Below, in pieces: positions 54,959 through 63,212 of a stretch of DNA of 64,000 nucleotides; positions within the stretch are counted from its first letter, which is position 1, and each line of letters begins with the position of its first letter. Below the pieces are notes generated by a model. It ran no database searches. It was not told the DNA's origin and saw only the letters and a list, made by a program, of their open reading frames with translations. This DNA comes from JAFGPS01 sp964628465 (GTDB taxonomy: Bacteria > Planctomycetota > Phycisphaerae > Sedimentisphaerales > Anaerobacaceae). The stretch spans positions 1 through 64,000 of the forward strand of contig CAZVOA010000014.1 of the NCBI GenBank assembly GCA_964628465.1, in the 5' to 3' direction. A program made the translations under genes and the position numbers.

Positions 54959-55474
54959 CTAAAGACCTCGTTTTTTTCTCTTTCTTAAAAGAGCGGTTGC
55001 TGTTGCTGCTATTGCCTGGCCGGTTCCGATTTCGCCCATGCCTTCGTTTGTTTTGGCTTTGACATTTACCGCTGTAAAATCTATTCCCAAAAGTCCGGCG
55101 ATAACTCTTTTCATTTGTCCCTTTACAGGACCAAGCTTTGGCAATTCAGCATGAATAATCAAATCGACATTTACTATTTGCCAGTGTTTTTCTTCGAGTT
55201 TTTCTTTTACACTTTGTAATAATTCCTTGCTGTCAACATCCTTCCATTTGGCTTCCGTATCAGGAAACAGCGTCCCAATGTCACCCATTCCAGACGCGCC
55301 GAGCAATGCGTCTATCACCGCGTGTAAACCAACGTCGCCATCACTATGGCCGAGCAGGCCGAGCGGAAAAGGTATATAAATTCCGCAAAGCATCAGCTTG
55401 CGGTTTTCAACAAGCCTGTGGATGTCCGTGCCTATTCCAATTCGATAATCAGGTTCTTCCTCAAATGGTATCAC
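54959..55474 (-). CDS. ispF: 2-C-methyl-D-erythritol 2,4-cyclodiphosphate synthase
   Basis: A 171-residue IspF of the MEP isoprenoid pathway. Zinc ligands are D17 and H19 in IGIGTDIHRL and H51 in GDVGLHAVIDALLGA. GDIGTLFPDTEAKWKDVDS and KTNEGMGEIGTGQAIAA are the other conserved blocks. It overlaps hisB by four bases. Confidence 0.96.
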   Translation of the reverse strand: MIPFEEEPDYRIGIGTDIHRLVENRKLMLCGIYIPFPLGLLGHSDGDVGLHAVIDALLGASGMGDIGTLFPDTEAKWKDVDSKELLQSVKEKLEEKHWQIVNVDLIIHAELPKLGPVKGQMKRVIAGLLGIDFTAVNVKAKTNEGMGEIGTGQAIAATATALLRKRKKRGL

Positions 55475-56055
55475 AATATCCCCTTTGTACTCGGTATTTC
55501 AGTTCCGCGAATTTCAATAGCAGCTCCCAAAGCCATACCAAGCCCTTTGAAAATCGCTTCGGCTATGTGATGACTGTTCGTGCCGTAAGGTACGTTTATA
55601 TGCAGGTTGAACCTGCCGTTATTCGCGAAACTTCGCAACATTTCCTCAAGACACTCTACATCAAAATCACCGATTTTATCTGATCTGTATTCGACGTTAT
55701 AAACAAACGCGGCTCTGCCTGATAAATCAATAGACACATTCGCAAGTGCGTCTTCCATAGGCACTGAACTATTTCCATATCTTACGATGCCTTTTTTGCC
55801 GCCAAGAGCTTTGAGCAGAGCCTCACCCAAACATATCGCGATATCTTCTACGGTATGATGAGCATCCACTTCAAGGTCGCCTTTCGCTTTTACTATAAGG
55901 TCGATTCCGCTATGCTTGCTCAGGTGTGTAAGCATATGGTCGAGAAAGCCGACACCTGTATCGATTTCATATTTCCCGACGCCGTCAAGGTTCAACTCAA
56001 GATGAATATCAGTTTCTTTTGTTTTTCTGTCTATCTTCGCGATTCTATTGTCCAT
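55471..56055 (-). CDS. hisB: Imidazoleglycerol-phosphate dehydratase
   Basis: A 194-residue monofunctional HisB of histidine synthesis. The two metal-binding repeats are seen as GFLDHMLTHLSKHSG and VDAHHTVEDIAICLGEAL in the first half, with GTNSHHIAEAIFKGLG in the second. The phosphatase half of the bifunctional enterobacterial enzyme is absent, as is normal. It lies 25 bases after hisC and overlaps ispF by four bases. Confidence 0.97.
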   Translation of the reverse strand: MDNRIAKIDRKTKETDIHLELNLDGVGKYEIDTGVGFLDHMLTHLSKHSGIDLIVKAKGDLEVDAHHTVEDIAICLGEALLKALGGKKGIVRYGNSSVPMEDALANVSIDLSGRAAFVYNVEYRSDKIGDFDVECLEEMLRSFANNGRFNLHINVPYGTNSHHIAEAIFKGLGMALGAAIEIRGTEIPSTKGIL

Positions 56056-56080
56056 AACAATTTCCTTTATAACATCTTAA

Positions 56081-57127
56081 TTAAACAGCTAAAATTTCCT
56101 TTAAGGCCGCAATTAATTTATCGTCTTGCTCAGGCAATCCAACTGAAATCCTCAACTTATTTTCCAGACCAGGATACGGAAAATATCTTACAAATATATT
56201 TCTTTTCTTAAGTTCCTCATGAATTACCGAGCCGCTTTTGCCGTTATATTCGGCACAAACAAAATTCGAAAAACTGTTCGGAATTTTGAAACCAATTTTT
56301 CTAAGCGATTCCGTCAATCTTGTTCTCTCAGTCTTGATTTTTTCAATATTTGTTTTGAAATACTCCTGGTCCTTTATCGCTTCAGTCGCAAGAGCAATCG
56401 CAATCGAATCGACATTGTAGGAATCCTTCACTTTCATAAGGCCTTCTATCAACTCAGGTTGCGCGATTGCATAACCGAATCTCAAGCCCGCAAGTGAATA
56501 GCCCTTGCTTAAAGTCCTGAGAATAATCACATTATCAAAATCCTTAACCAACGCTGTACATTTTTTTTCCGCATAATCGGAATATGCTTCATCAATCAGT
56601 AAAACTCCGGAAATCTCGTCGGCCAGAGAAGCAATCTCATCCACGCTGATAAAAGTTCCGCTCGGAGCGTTCGGATTGCATACAATTGTCAAAGCGGCGT
56701 TGGTCGAAGCTAATTTGGAAGGCAGATTAAATTCCTTATCGAACGGAATTTCTATCACCGGGCAATTCTGAATTTTAGCCAAAACCGGATAAAGCGAATA
56801 TGTCGGAACTGGATAAGCCGCCGGCCTATTTACATCACAAAAAGCCCTGAAAGCCAGATTGAGCAGGTCATCGCCGCCGTTGCAGCACATTATATGCTCA
56901 GCCGTTACGCCATTCAGCTCTCCGGCCGCTTCGCGGAACTGATTTCCAACCGGATCTGGATACCGACGTAGTTGCTCGGTTGTTATATTCCTGAGCCTTT
57001 CCATCACTTTAGGCGAAGGCGGAAACGGATTTTCATTCGTATTGAGCTTGATTACATCCACCTGTTTCGGCTGAAAACCAGGCTCATAACCTTTCATTTT
57101 ATCTATATTATCACAAAAATAACTCAT
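56081..57127 (-). CDS. hisC: Histidinol-phosphate aminotransferase
   Basis: A 348-residue PLP aminotransferase of fold type I. LNTNENPFPPSPKV, CNGGDDLLNLAFRAF, NPNAPSGTFIS, LLIDEAYSDYA and the PLP lysine segment RTLSKGYSLAGLRFGYAI are the HisC hallmarks. It sits with hisB, supporting the histidine assignment. There is no SD site; the start follows directly on a CGTATTGCG word array (57128-57226). Confidence 0.95.
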   Translation of the reverse strand: MSYFCDNIDKMKGYEPGFQPKQVDVIKLNTNENPFPPSPKVMERLRNITTEQLRRYPDPVGNQFREAAGELNGVTAEHIMCCNGGDDLLNLAFRAFCDVNRPAAYPVPTYSLYPVLAKIQNCPVIEIPFDKEFNLPSKLASTNAALTIVCNPNAPSGTFISVDEIASLADEISGVLLIDEAYSDYAEKKCTALVKDFDNVIILRTLSKGYSLAGLRFGYAIAQPELIEGLMKVKDSYNVDSIAIALATEAIKDQEYFKTNIEKIKTERTRLTESLRKIGFKIPNSFSNFVCAEYNGKSGSVIHEELKKRNIFVRYFPYPGLENKLRISVGLPEQDDKLIAALKEILAV

Positions 57128-57226
57128 AATAGTCTCGTCGTTCGTATTGCGTCGTGCGTATTGAGTAGTAAAAAATAATCAAATATAACGCAATACGATA
57201 TACTCAATACGCAATACGACACAATT
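57128..57226. repeat. CGTATTGCG-type word array before hisC
   Basis: 'cgtcgttcgtattgcgtcgt', 'gcgtattgagtagtaaa', then complementary words 'aacgcaatacgatatactc' and 'aatacgcaatacgaca'. The first half can pair with the second. It ends at the hisC ATG on the minus strand, the same placement as the arrays at 46853 and 48803 relative to their genes. Confidence 0.75.
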
Positions 57227-57343
57227 ATAAAGGATTTTGCCCAAAGTGAAAGAGAACTTTTCGGGATTTATCAATTGATTATTTCCTCTGGAATTAATAT
57301 GATAAAGTATCTTCCGGGTATAAAATGAAAGAAGGACGATACA

Positions 57344-57673
57344 ATGATAACAATAGAACAATTTGAGCAGGAAATACAAAATATCGTTCGACAGCTTATT
57401 AATTTATATAAGCCTCAGAAAGTTATTCTTTTTGGCTCCTTAGCTGGAGGAAAAATAAGCCAGGGAACCGATATTGACCTGTTTATTATAAAAAATGAGG
57501 TTCCTGAACTGGGAGTTGACAGAATACGCCAACTCGACACTATCATTAAATACAATCTCGCCACAGATTTTATCATTTATAAGCCAATTGAAGTCGACCA
57601 GAGATTGAAATTAGGCGACCCATTTGTAACAAATATTCTGAAGGAAGGTAAAATACTTTACGATGCTGCCTGA
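57344..57673 (+). CDS. MNT-type nucleotidyltransferase
   Basis: A 109-residue minimal nucleotidyltransferase. The motif GSx10DxD is present (G31-S32 in LFGSLAGG, D43 and D45 in GTDIDLF). In MNT/HEPN pairs this protein adds AMP units to the HEPN toxin and so acts as the antitoxin. SD AAGGA lies eight bases before the ATG. Its end overlaps the HEPN gene by 11 bases. Confidence 0.9.
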   Translation: MITIEQFEQEIQNIVRQLINLYKPQKVILFGSLAGGKISQGTDIDLFIIKNEVPELGVDRIRQLDTIIKYNLATDFIIYKPIEVDQRLKLGDPFVTNILKEGKILYDAA

Positions 57674-58055
57674 GATCACCAAAGAATGGTTACAAAAAGC
57701 TGATGAAGACTATGGATTTGCATCTTCAAGCATGGAATTCACAGAATACTATGCACAAATATGTTTTCATTTCCAGCAAGCAGCCGAAAAATACCTAAAA
57801 GCATTTATCGTTTCATACAAACTGAATTTCAGACCAGTCCATAACTTACTTGAATTATTAATGATTTGCAGCCAGGCATATCCAGATATGAAGCAATTAG
57901 AGAAAGCCTGTCAATTTTTAAATCCATTTTACATCGATTCACGTTACCCTGTACATTGGCCTGTGGCTTATGATAAAAATACAGCTATTGACGCAAAGAA
58001 AATGACTGAAGAAATCAGAAACCAGGTAATAAAATTACTAAATGTAGAATTCTGA
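57663..58055 (+). CDS. HEPN-domain protein, probable toxin of MNT/HEPN pair
   Basis: A 130-residue HEPN protein of the COG2250 type: EWLQKADEDYGFASSSMEF, FHFQQAAEKYLKAFIV and the later RPVHNLLELL. The RNase motif Rx4-6H is not in canonical form here (R-P-V-H is the nearest), so toxicity is uncertain and a target-binding role is possible. It overlaps the nucleotidyltransferase gene and lies 20 bases before the HDOD gene, with which it is probably co-transcribed. Confidence 0.85.
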   Translation: MLPEITKEWLQKADEDYGFASSSMEFTEYYAQICFHFQQAAEKYLKAFIVSYKLNFRPVHNLLELLMICSQAYPDMKQLEKACQFLNPFYIDSRYPVHWPVAYDKNTAIDAKKMTEEIRNQVIKLLNVEF

Positions 58056-58075
58056 AGTTTGAACGGAGTTTATAA

Positions 58076-58912
58076 ATGGAATCTGTAAAAAAACTCGAAA
58101 TTCAGGTAGCCGAGCTTGTGGACAGGCTCCCTCCTATGCCGGAAAATATTGATTATCTTTTGCGTTCGGTTGATGAAGATTTCCAACATGAAAAAGAACT
58201 AATCGAATTAGTAGAGCATGATCCAGGTCTTTGCGTGGATTTACTTTATCTGGCAAATACTTTATACAGGAGTTCAAAAGGACAAATCGAGACGGTGGAA
58301 GAAGCTATCGAAAAAATCGGAGCCGTCCCCCTGATACAGCTTATCGGGATATGGTATTCTCAAAACATTATTAGGAATGAGTTTTCCTCATTAAAACATC
58401 TTGATGATTATTTTATCCATTCTCAAAACATCTCTTTGGGTTGCCGGGTAATATCAGAGATAACCGGTGTGCAACAGCATAATTCCGAAGTTTTAACTAC
58501 TTCCGGCTTGATTCACGATATCGGGCGGCTGATAATATTTTTAGCAAGTAATCAAACTACCGCAAATTTATTGGGTACACCTTGGGATAAAATGATATCG
58601 ATAGTCCACGAAGAGCGGGAAATTCTCGGTATGGATCATTGTATCATCGGGGAGCAAATTTGTAAAAAATGGAGTTTTTCCTCTTTTATGCAGGAAGGCA
58701 TTCTAAGACATCATAGTCCTTTAATAGAAGATGATTTAAGCTATCTTGGAGCAATAATATTTCTTGCCCATTTTGTTACAAACAGTGATTTTACCGGCGA
58801 GATGATTTCTAATTTCTTACCAGTTGAATTATGCGAAAAATTAAATTTCGGCATAAGCGATTTCAACGAAGCAAGAAAAGAATATAACTTGAGGATGAAT
58901 AAAACAAGTTAA
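58076..58912 (+). CDS. HDOD-domain signalling protein
   Basis: A 278-residue HDOD protein: LVDRLPPMPENIDYLLRSV, HDPGLCVDLLYLANT, GLIHDIGRLIIFLAS and HCIIGEQICKKW. The HD residues in LIHDIGR remain, but the rest of the HD-GYP metal motif does not. HDOD proteins are regulators, often linked to c-di-GMP or stress. CGGAG precedes the ATG by eight bases. Its position right behind an MNT/HEPN pair is unusual. Confidence 0.85.
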   Translation: MESVKKLEIQVAELVDRLPPMPENIDYLLRSVDEDFQHEKELIELVEHDPGLCVDLLYLANTLYRSSKGQIETVEEAIEKIGAVPLIQLIGIWYSQNIIRNEFSSLKHLDDYFIHSQNISLGCRVISEITGVQQHNSEVLTTSGLIHDIGRLIIFLASNQTTANLLGTPWDKMISIVHEEREILGMDHCIIGEQICKKWSFSSFMQEGILRHHSPLIEDDLSYLGAIIFLAHFVTNSDFTGEMISNFLPVELCEKLNFGISDFNEARKEYNLRMNKTS

Positions 58913-58918
58913 TGAAAG

Positions 58919-61555
58919 TTATTTCAAATCCGCGGCAAGACGCTTTGTAAGTGCTTTATAATCTATTTTACCTGTCCCCAGCAATGGAAGGCTTTCAATT
59001 CGCTTAACTTCACGAATATTATTAAGGCCGGAAAAACCTGATTGACGAATGATATTATTCGCAGATTCACGTGTAATCTCTCGTGTACAGAATAAAATAA
59101 TATCAGGTTTCTGCTCGTCGGGAGTTGCCACAACAGCTAATTCAGGTCCGTCACTATCGCTTAAAGTAAAATGTTTCATAAGAACAGACTCAATAGCCGG
59201 AAGTGAAATCATCTCGCCGCCTAATTTTACGAAGCGTTTCAAACGCCCGCGAAATGTTAGTGTCCCCGGCTCATCTTCGACAACCAAATCGCCTGTTTTA
59301 TACCACATCTTATCTTCATATTCGACAAATGGTGATGGGCCGTCATATTGCAGATAGCCGTCAAACATACTATCCCCGCGAACCAACAGCATTCCCTCAT
59401 GTCCCCTGTGCAAACGCTCTCCTGATTCAGGATGAACTATTACATATTCCAAAGACGACATAACTTTGCCGATTGTACCATTTTGCGGGTTACTTTCATG
59501 GTTTACTGATATAACCGGCGAGCATTCCGTCACACCATAGCCTTCGAGAACTTTGACTTGAGGACATGTTTGAGCGAGCAGGTCATATACATGCTCCGGG
59601 CATTTCTCCGCACCGGAAACAACCAATCGCAGACTTTGCAATTGTTCAGATTTAGAAGCTCTCAATATGCCGTTAAGAAAAGTTGGTGTTCCAAGAAGTA
59701 TAGTTATTTTGTATGCGTTAATTATGTCACCCAAAGCCCCGCCATGAGTTGGATTTGGATAAAAAACAACGCGAGAGCCGAGAGCAAGCGGCAGAATCAT
59801 CGAAACAGTCAAACCAAACGAATGAAACGGCGGTAGGATTCCCATAATGCTATCCCTGCCTGAAATTGTAAAACATTCGTACGCATCCGAAATATTTGTC
59901 AGGATATTTTTGTGAGTAAGAGGAACGGCTTTGGGAAGACTCTCTGAGCCGCTTGTAAACAGAACAGCGGCGGTTTCCTGAATAGATGTATTTGTTAATT
60001 CAGACCATGATATACGAGATTTCACGAAAGCGCAAAGTTTTTCAAATAAGCCGATATTTTTTCGTAATTCCTCAAGCTGGACAAAGGCATTTTTCAATTC
60101 ATTCAAATCAATTCCCTGCGATTTAATTCGCGTGACAAGAGCCTGAGCCGTAATGACATGTTTGACTTTCAATGAATCGAGAGAATGTTTCAGGTTGCGT
60201 ATTCCCCCAGTCCAGTTTACCATAACAGGTACCTTACCGGCGAAAAGGACGGCTAAATAAACAATGCTTGCCGTCGCGGACGCGGGCAACATAATCCCAA
60301 CATAGTCACCATCAAGCCGCACAAAATGTTTTTTCAAAATCATAATCGCTAAAACCATGTCACGGTATGTCTTTACTCCCGCTATCTGGTCCGCGATCGC
60401 GACTTTATCCGACTGGCGTTTGGCATGATAAAGAAAAGCATCGGTGATTTTCATGGCTTTAAGATTTTCCGGCCTGCACGGATCAGGAATATTATTAAAC
60501 CATTTCGGCGGTATTTTGTGCAATTTCTTCTCTCCGGCAGAAACAACGGAACCAGAAGCAGCCCAAAGCACATCTTCCACACTGCGAAGAGAATCAACTT
60601 CGATATTCGCGTAACCATATTCAGTCTCAAGCCATGTGATAAGTTCTACTATCGCAAGTGAATCCATTCCAAGATTGTTCACGAGCAGCATGTCACTTCG
60701 TATTTCATTAATTCCGGTCATGTCCTGTAATTTATGTATGACCTGCTTTTGAATTACTGAAGAAATCTGCAATGAAGCGTCTTTGAGCGAAGTCTTTTCA
60801 GGTTCAGGAAGAATCCGTGTTCCGCCACGTTCCCATACAGTGTAAGGGACATAAGTATTACGCTCGACAGTTTTGTTGTAGAAAGCTTCGAGATACGTAT
60901 TAATTTCTTTACGGTCAGCGTGGCGAGGTAAGACTTCAGGCTCAACCAGTTCAATTTCAATTTTTCTGCGCGGTGTGAAGAAAATACCATTCAGTAAAAT
61001 TGCCTTGAAACCATTGAGAAGGACCGGCAAAACAAATGGACGATAGCCGGAAGCCCAGCTAAAGCCGCTGCCCCAAAATCCTTTCGAGCGTACAAGAACA
61101 ACACGAGTTTCCGGCAACGCATTTATTATTCGCTCTACGGCGCTATTTGCGCCAAGCTGCTCTGAATTTTGGCGATATATACGACCAGCCGGATATAAAA
61201 TAAGATTGTCACCGTTTTTTAATGCTTCAACACATTGTTCAATAACTTCGCGAACCTTACCGGTTGATTTTGATCCGCTTTCGGTCAGGTCAGGTATAGT
61301 TAAGACATTAATGCGGCGTGACAAAAATCGTATGAAAAACCGATTTGCCTGAGATTCATCCGCCAAAACACGAACTCGAAACTTCGGATATAAATAAGAC
61401 GCGAGAATTATAGGTTCTATAAGTGCCGGATGATTAGGTAAAAATAAAATACCTTTTTTACCTTTTTTTTCGATTGTATCCAATCCGGTAATTCGGACAC
61501 GATAACGCAGCCGGATAATCGCTTTAAGAATATATACAAGCAGGTTATTTAACAT
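58919..61555 (-). CDS. Aas-like acyltransferase-ACP-acyl-AMP ligase fusion
   Basis: An 878-residue three-part enzyme. Residues 1-240 are a PlsC-type acyltransferase: the NHx4D motif is NHPALIE (41-47), with Glu in place of Asp, and the PEGTR block reads YPAGR. Residues ~265-335 are an acyl carrier domain with the pantetheine Ser S299 in GMDSLAIVEL. Residues ~370-878 are an AMP-forming ligase (FTSGSESLPKAVPLTHKN, EGYGVTECSP, YKTGDLV, LPLLGTGKIDYK). Together they could activate a fatty acid, carry it on the built-in ACP and acylate a lysophospholipid, as Aas does. It starts 15 bases after the MFS gene. It is convergent with the HDOD gene (6-base gap). Confidence 0.85.
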   Translation of the reverse strand: MLNNLLVYILKAIIRLRYRVRITGLDTIEKKGKKGILFLPNHPALIEPIILASYLYPKFRVRVLADESQANRFFIRFLSRRINVLTIPDLTESGSKSTGKVREVIEQCVEALKNGDNLILYPAGRIYRQNSEQLGANSAVERIINALPETRVVLVRSKGFWGSGFSWASGYRPFVLPVLLNGFKAILLNGIFFTPRRKIEIELVEPEVLPRHADRKEINTYLEAFYNKTVERNTYVPYTVWERGGTRILPEPEKTSLKDASLQISSVIQKQVIHKLQDMTGINEIRSDMLLVNNLGMDSLAIVELITWLETEYGYANIEVDSLRSVEDVLWAASGSVVSAGEKKLHKIPPKWFNNIPDPCRPENLKAMKITDAFLYHAKRQSDKVAIADQIAGVKTYRDMVLAIMILKKHFVRLDGDYVGIMLPASATASIVYLAVLFAGKVPVMVNWTGGIRNLKHSLDSLKVKHVITAQALVTRIKSQGIDLNELKNAFVQLEELRKNIGLFEKLCAFVKSRISWSELTNTSIQETAAVLFTSGSESLPKAVPLTHKNILTNISDAYECFTISGRDSIMGILPPFHSFGLTVSMILPLALGSRVVFYPNPTHGGALGDIINAYKITILLGTPTFLNGILRASKSEQLQSLRLVVSGAEKCPEHVYDLLAQTCPQVKVLEGYGVTECSPVISVNHESNPQNGTIGKVMSSLEYVIVHPESGERLHRGHEGMLLVRGDSMFDGYLQYDGPSPFVEYEDKMWYKTGDLVVEDEPGTLTFRGRLKRFVKLGGEMISLPAIESVLMKHFTLSDSDGPELAVVATPDEQKPDIILFCTREITRESANNIIRQSGFSGLNNIREVKRIESLPLLGTGKIDYKALTKRLAADLK

Positions 61556-61570
61556 GCTTAAATTCCCAAT

Positions 61571-62869
61571 TTATATTGCTGATGATATTTTCTTATTTTC
61601 ATGGTTCGGGCGAACAAAACAGAATAATATACCGCCGATAACAAGTAACAGGGCAAGAGATGATATGCTTACTCGTGTTCCCAGCATAGAATCTCCAGTT
61701 ATGTTTGCTACTATGACACTGACATTTCCAACTAATAATGGCCCGAGGATAACGGCGAATTTCCCCATCATATTATAAAATCCAAAATACTCGGCGGATT
61801 TATCAACAGGAATAATCTTTGCATAATAAGACCGGCTGAGAGACTGAATACCTCCCTGAATCAATCCGATTGCTATCGCAAGAAGATAAAAATGAAACTC
61901 ATTCTGTATGAACGCACCAAATATGGTAATGCCAATGTAAACCGCAATCGCGAGAAATATTCCATTTCTTGCGCCTATCTTATTGCCAAGATAACCATAT
62001 CCAATCGCCGCGGGAAATCCGATAAACTGAATTAATAAAACAGCCATAATCAAATCATTGGTTTTAAAATTAAGCGATTTGCCATAATCCACTCCCATTC
62101 GTATTACCGAATCGACTCCATCGATATAAAACCAGTAAGCGAGCAAAAAAATAAAAACCATGCGATTCTCACGAATATTTTTAAATGTGTCTATGAACTG
62201 CTTTAATCCCCCTGCTATCGCGGAAAAGCCTGATATGGTTTTTGCTGTTTGTTCTTCTTTAACAAACAGCATCAGAGGTATCGTAAAAACAGCCCACCAG
62301 ATGCCAACAGTCAGAAAAGAGAATCGAACCGCTTGTGAATCATCAGCAAAACCAAATGTTTGAGGTTTTAAAACCATCCATACATTCAAAATAAATAATG
62401 TGCCTCCGCCGAGATACCCCAAAGAATATCCGAGAGCCGAAACAACGTTCATCTTCTTTTCTGATGCTACATTAGTTATCAGTGAATCATAAAAAATATT
62501 ACCGCCGGAAAAACCTATAGCCGCGGCAACATATAACAGGAAAGCCAAATGCCAGTTGCCCTTTGATACTACGTACAAACAACTGGTCATAACGACACCG
62601 AGAAAAGTAAAAAACAAAAGGAATTTTTTCTTACTTGAGCCGCGGTCCGCTATTGCACCAAGTATCGGAGCCAACAAAACAATTATGAAACCGGCAAGCG
62701 AATTCGCATTACCGATTCTATTGGTATTAACATTTTCACTTACGCCAATACTCCAGTATTCGGAGAAAAAAAGCGGGAAAAATACTGCCATAACTGTAGT
62801 GGCAAACGAAGAATCCGCCCAGTCATACATCGCCCAGCTTAAAATCGTTTTATGGTCATCTAATTTCAT
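61571..62869 (-). CDS. MFS transporter, UMF1/Atg22-like
   Basis: A 432-residue transporter with 12 predicted membrane segments. It begins LSWAMYDWADSSFATTVMAVFF, the signature start of the UMF1 (Atg22-like) MFS family. It is not LplT by sequence, but it stands immediately upstream of an Aas-like fusion, as LplT does, so lysolipid or lipid-precursor transport is a reasonable guess. ATG 62869 is used because MKLDDHKTILSW is the family-like start; an extension to 62911 is possible. Confidence 0.82.
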   Translation of the reverse strand: MKLDDHKTILSWAMYDWADSSFATTVMAVFFPLFFSEYWSIGVSENVNTNRIGNANSLAGFIIVLLAPILGAIADRGSSKKKFLLFFTFLGVVMTSCLYVVSKGNWHLAFLLYVAAAIGFSGGNIFYDSLITNVASEKKMNVVSALGYSLGYLGGGTLFILNVWMVLKPQTFGFADDSQAVRFSFLTVGIWWAVFTIPLMLFVKEEQTAKTISGFSAIAGGLKQFIDTFKNIRENRMVFIFLLAYWFYIDGVDSVIRMGVDYGKSLNFKTNDLIMAVLLIQFIGFPAAIGYGYLGNKIGARNGIFLAIAVYIGITIFGAFIQNEFHFYLLAIAIGLIQGGIQSLSRSYYAKIIPVDKSAEYFGFYNMMGKFAVILGPLLVGNVSVIVANITGDSMLGTRVSISSLALLLVIGGILFCFVRPNHENKKISSAI

Positions 62870-63212
62870 ATAAATCAATCTTTCTCTATCCTGAAAAGCA
62901 GATACACTCACAAGTAAAGTAAAATCGTATCGAATTAGTTACAATGAAGCAAGAAGGAAAGAAAAAAACTAAACCATATGAATATCAAAAAGGCAAGGGC
63001 AAAAATGGCATCAAAATACCCTTTGAATAAACTTTCGCCTTTATTGTAAATTCTTATAATATAGTAATTTATACTAAAAACATACTCGTTTTGCAGGATT
63101 ATTGATAATGTGTGGATTTTATCAGGTATTTATTTTACAATGTTTCTCGTAATTTTTGAATGAGTTGTTTTCGCAAGTGAATCAATATCATCCTTAGAAA
63201 TGAGTTTACAAT
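62870..63212. other. Gene-free divergent promoter region
   Basis: Some 340 AT-rich bases between the divergent MFS and phosphoesterase genes. I see no gene. TATAAT at 63055-63060 faces the phosphoesterase gene, without a good -35 box. A self-complementary stretch, AAGGGCAAAAATGG to TACCCTTT, lies around 62996-63024. Confidence 0.4.

Noticed and set aside
57663..58055. Canonical HEPN RNase
   Set aside because: No Rx4-6H motif is visible, so RNase activity is not claimed.
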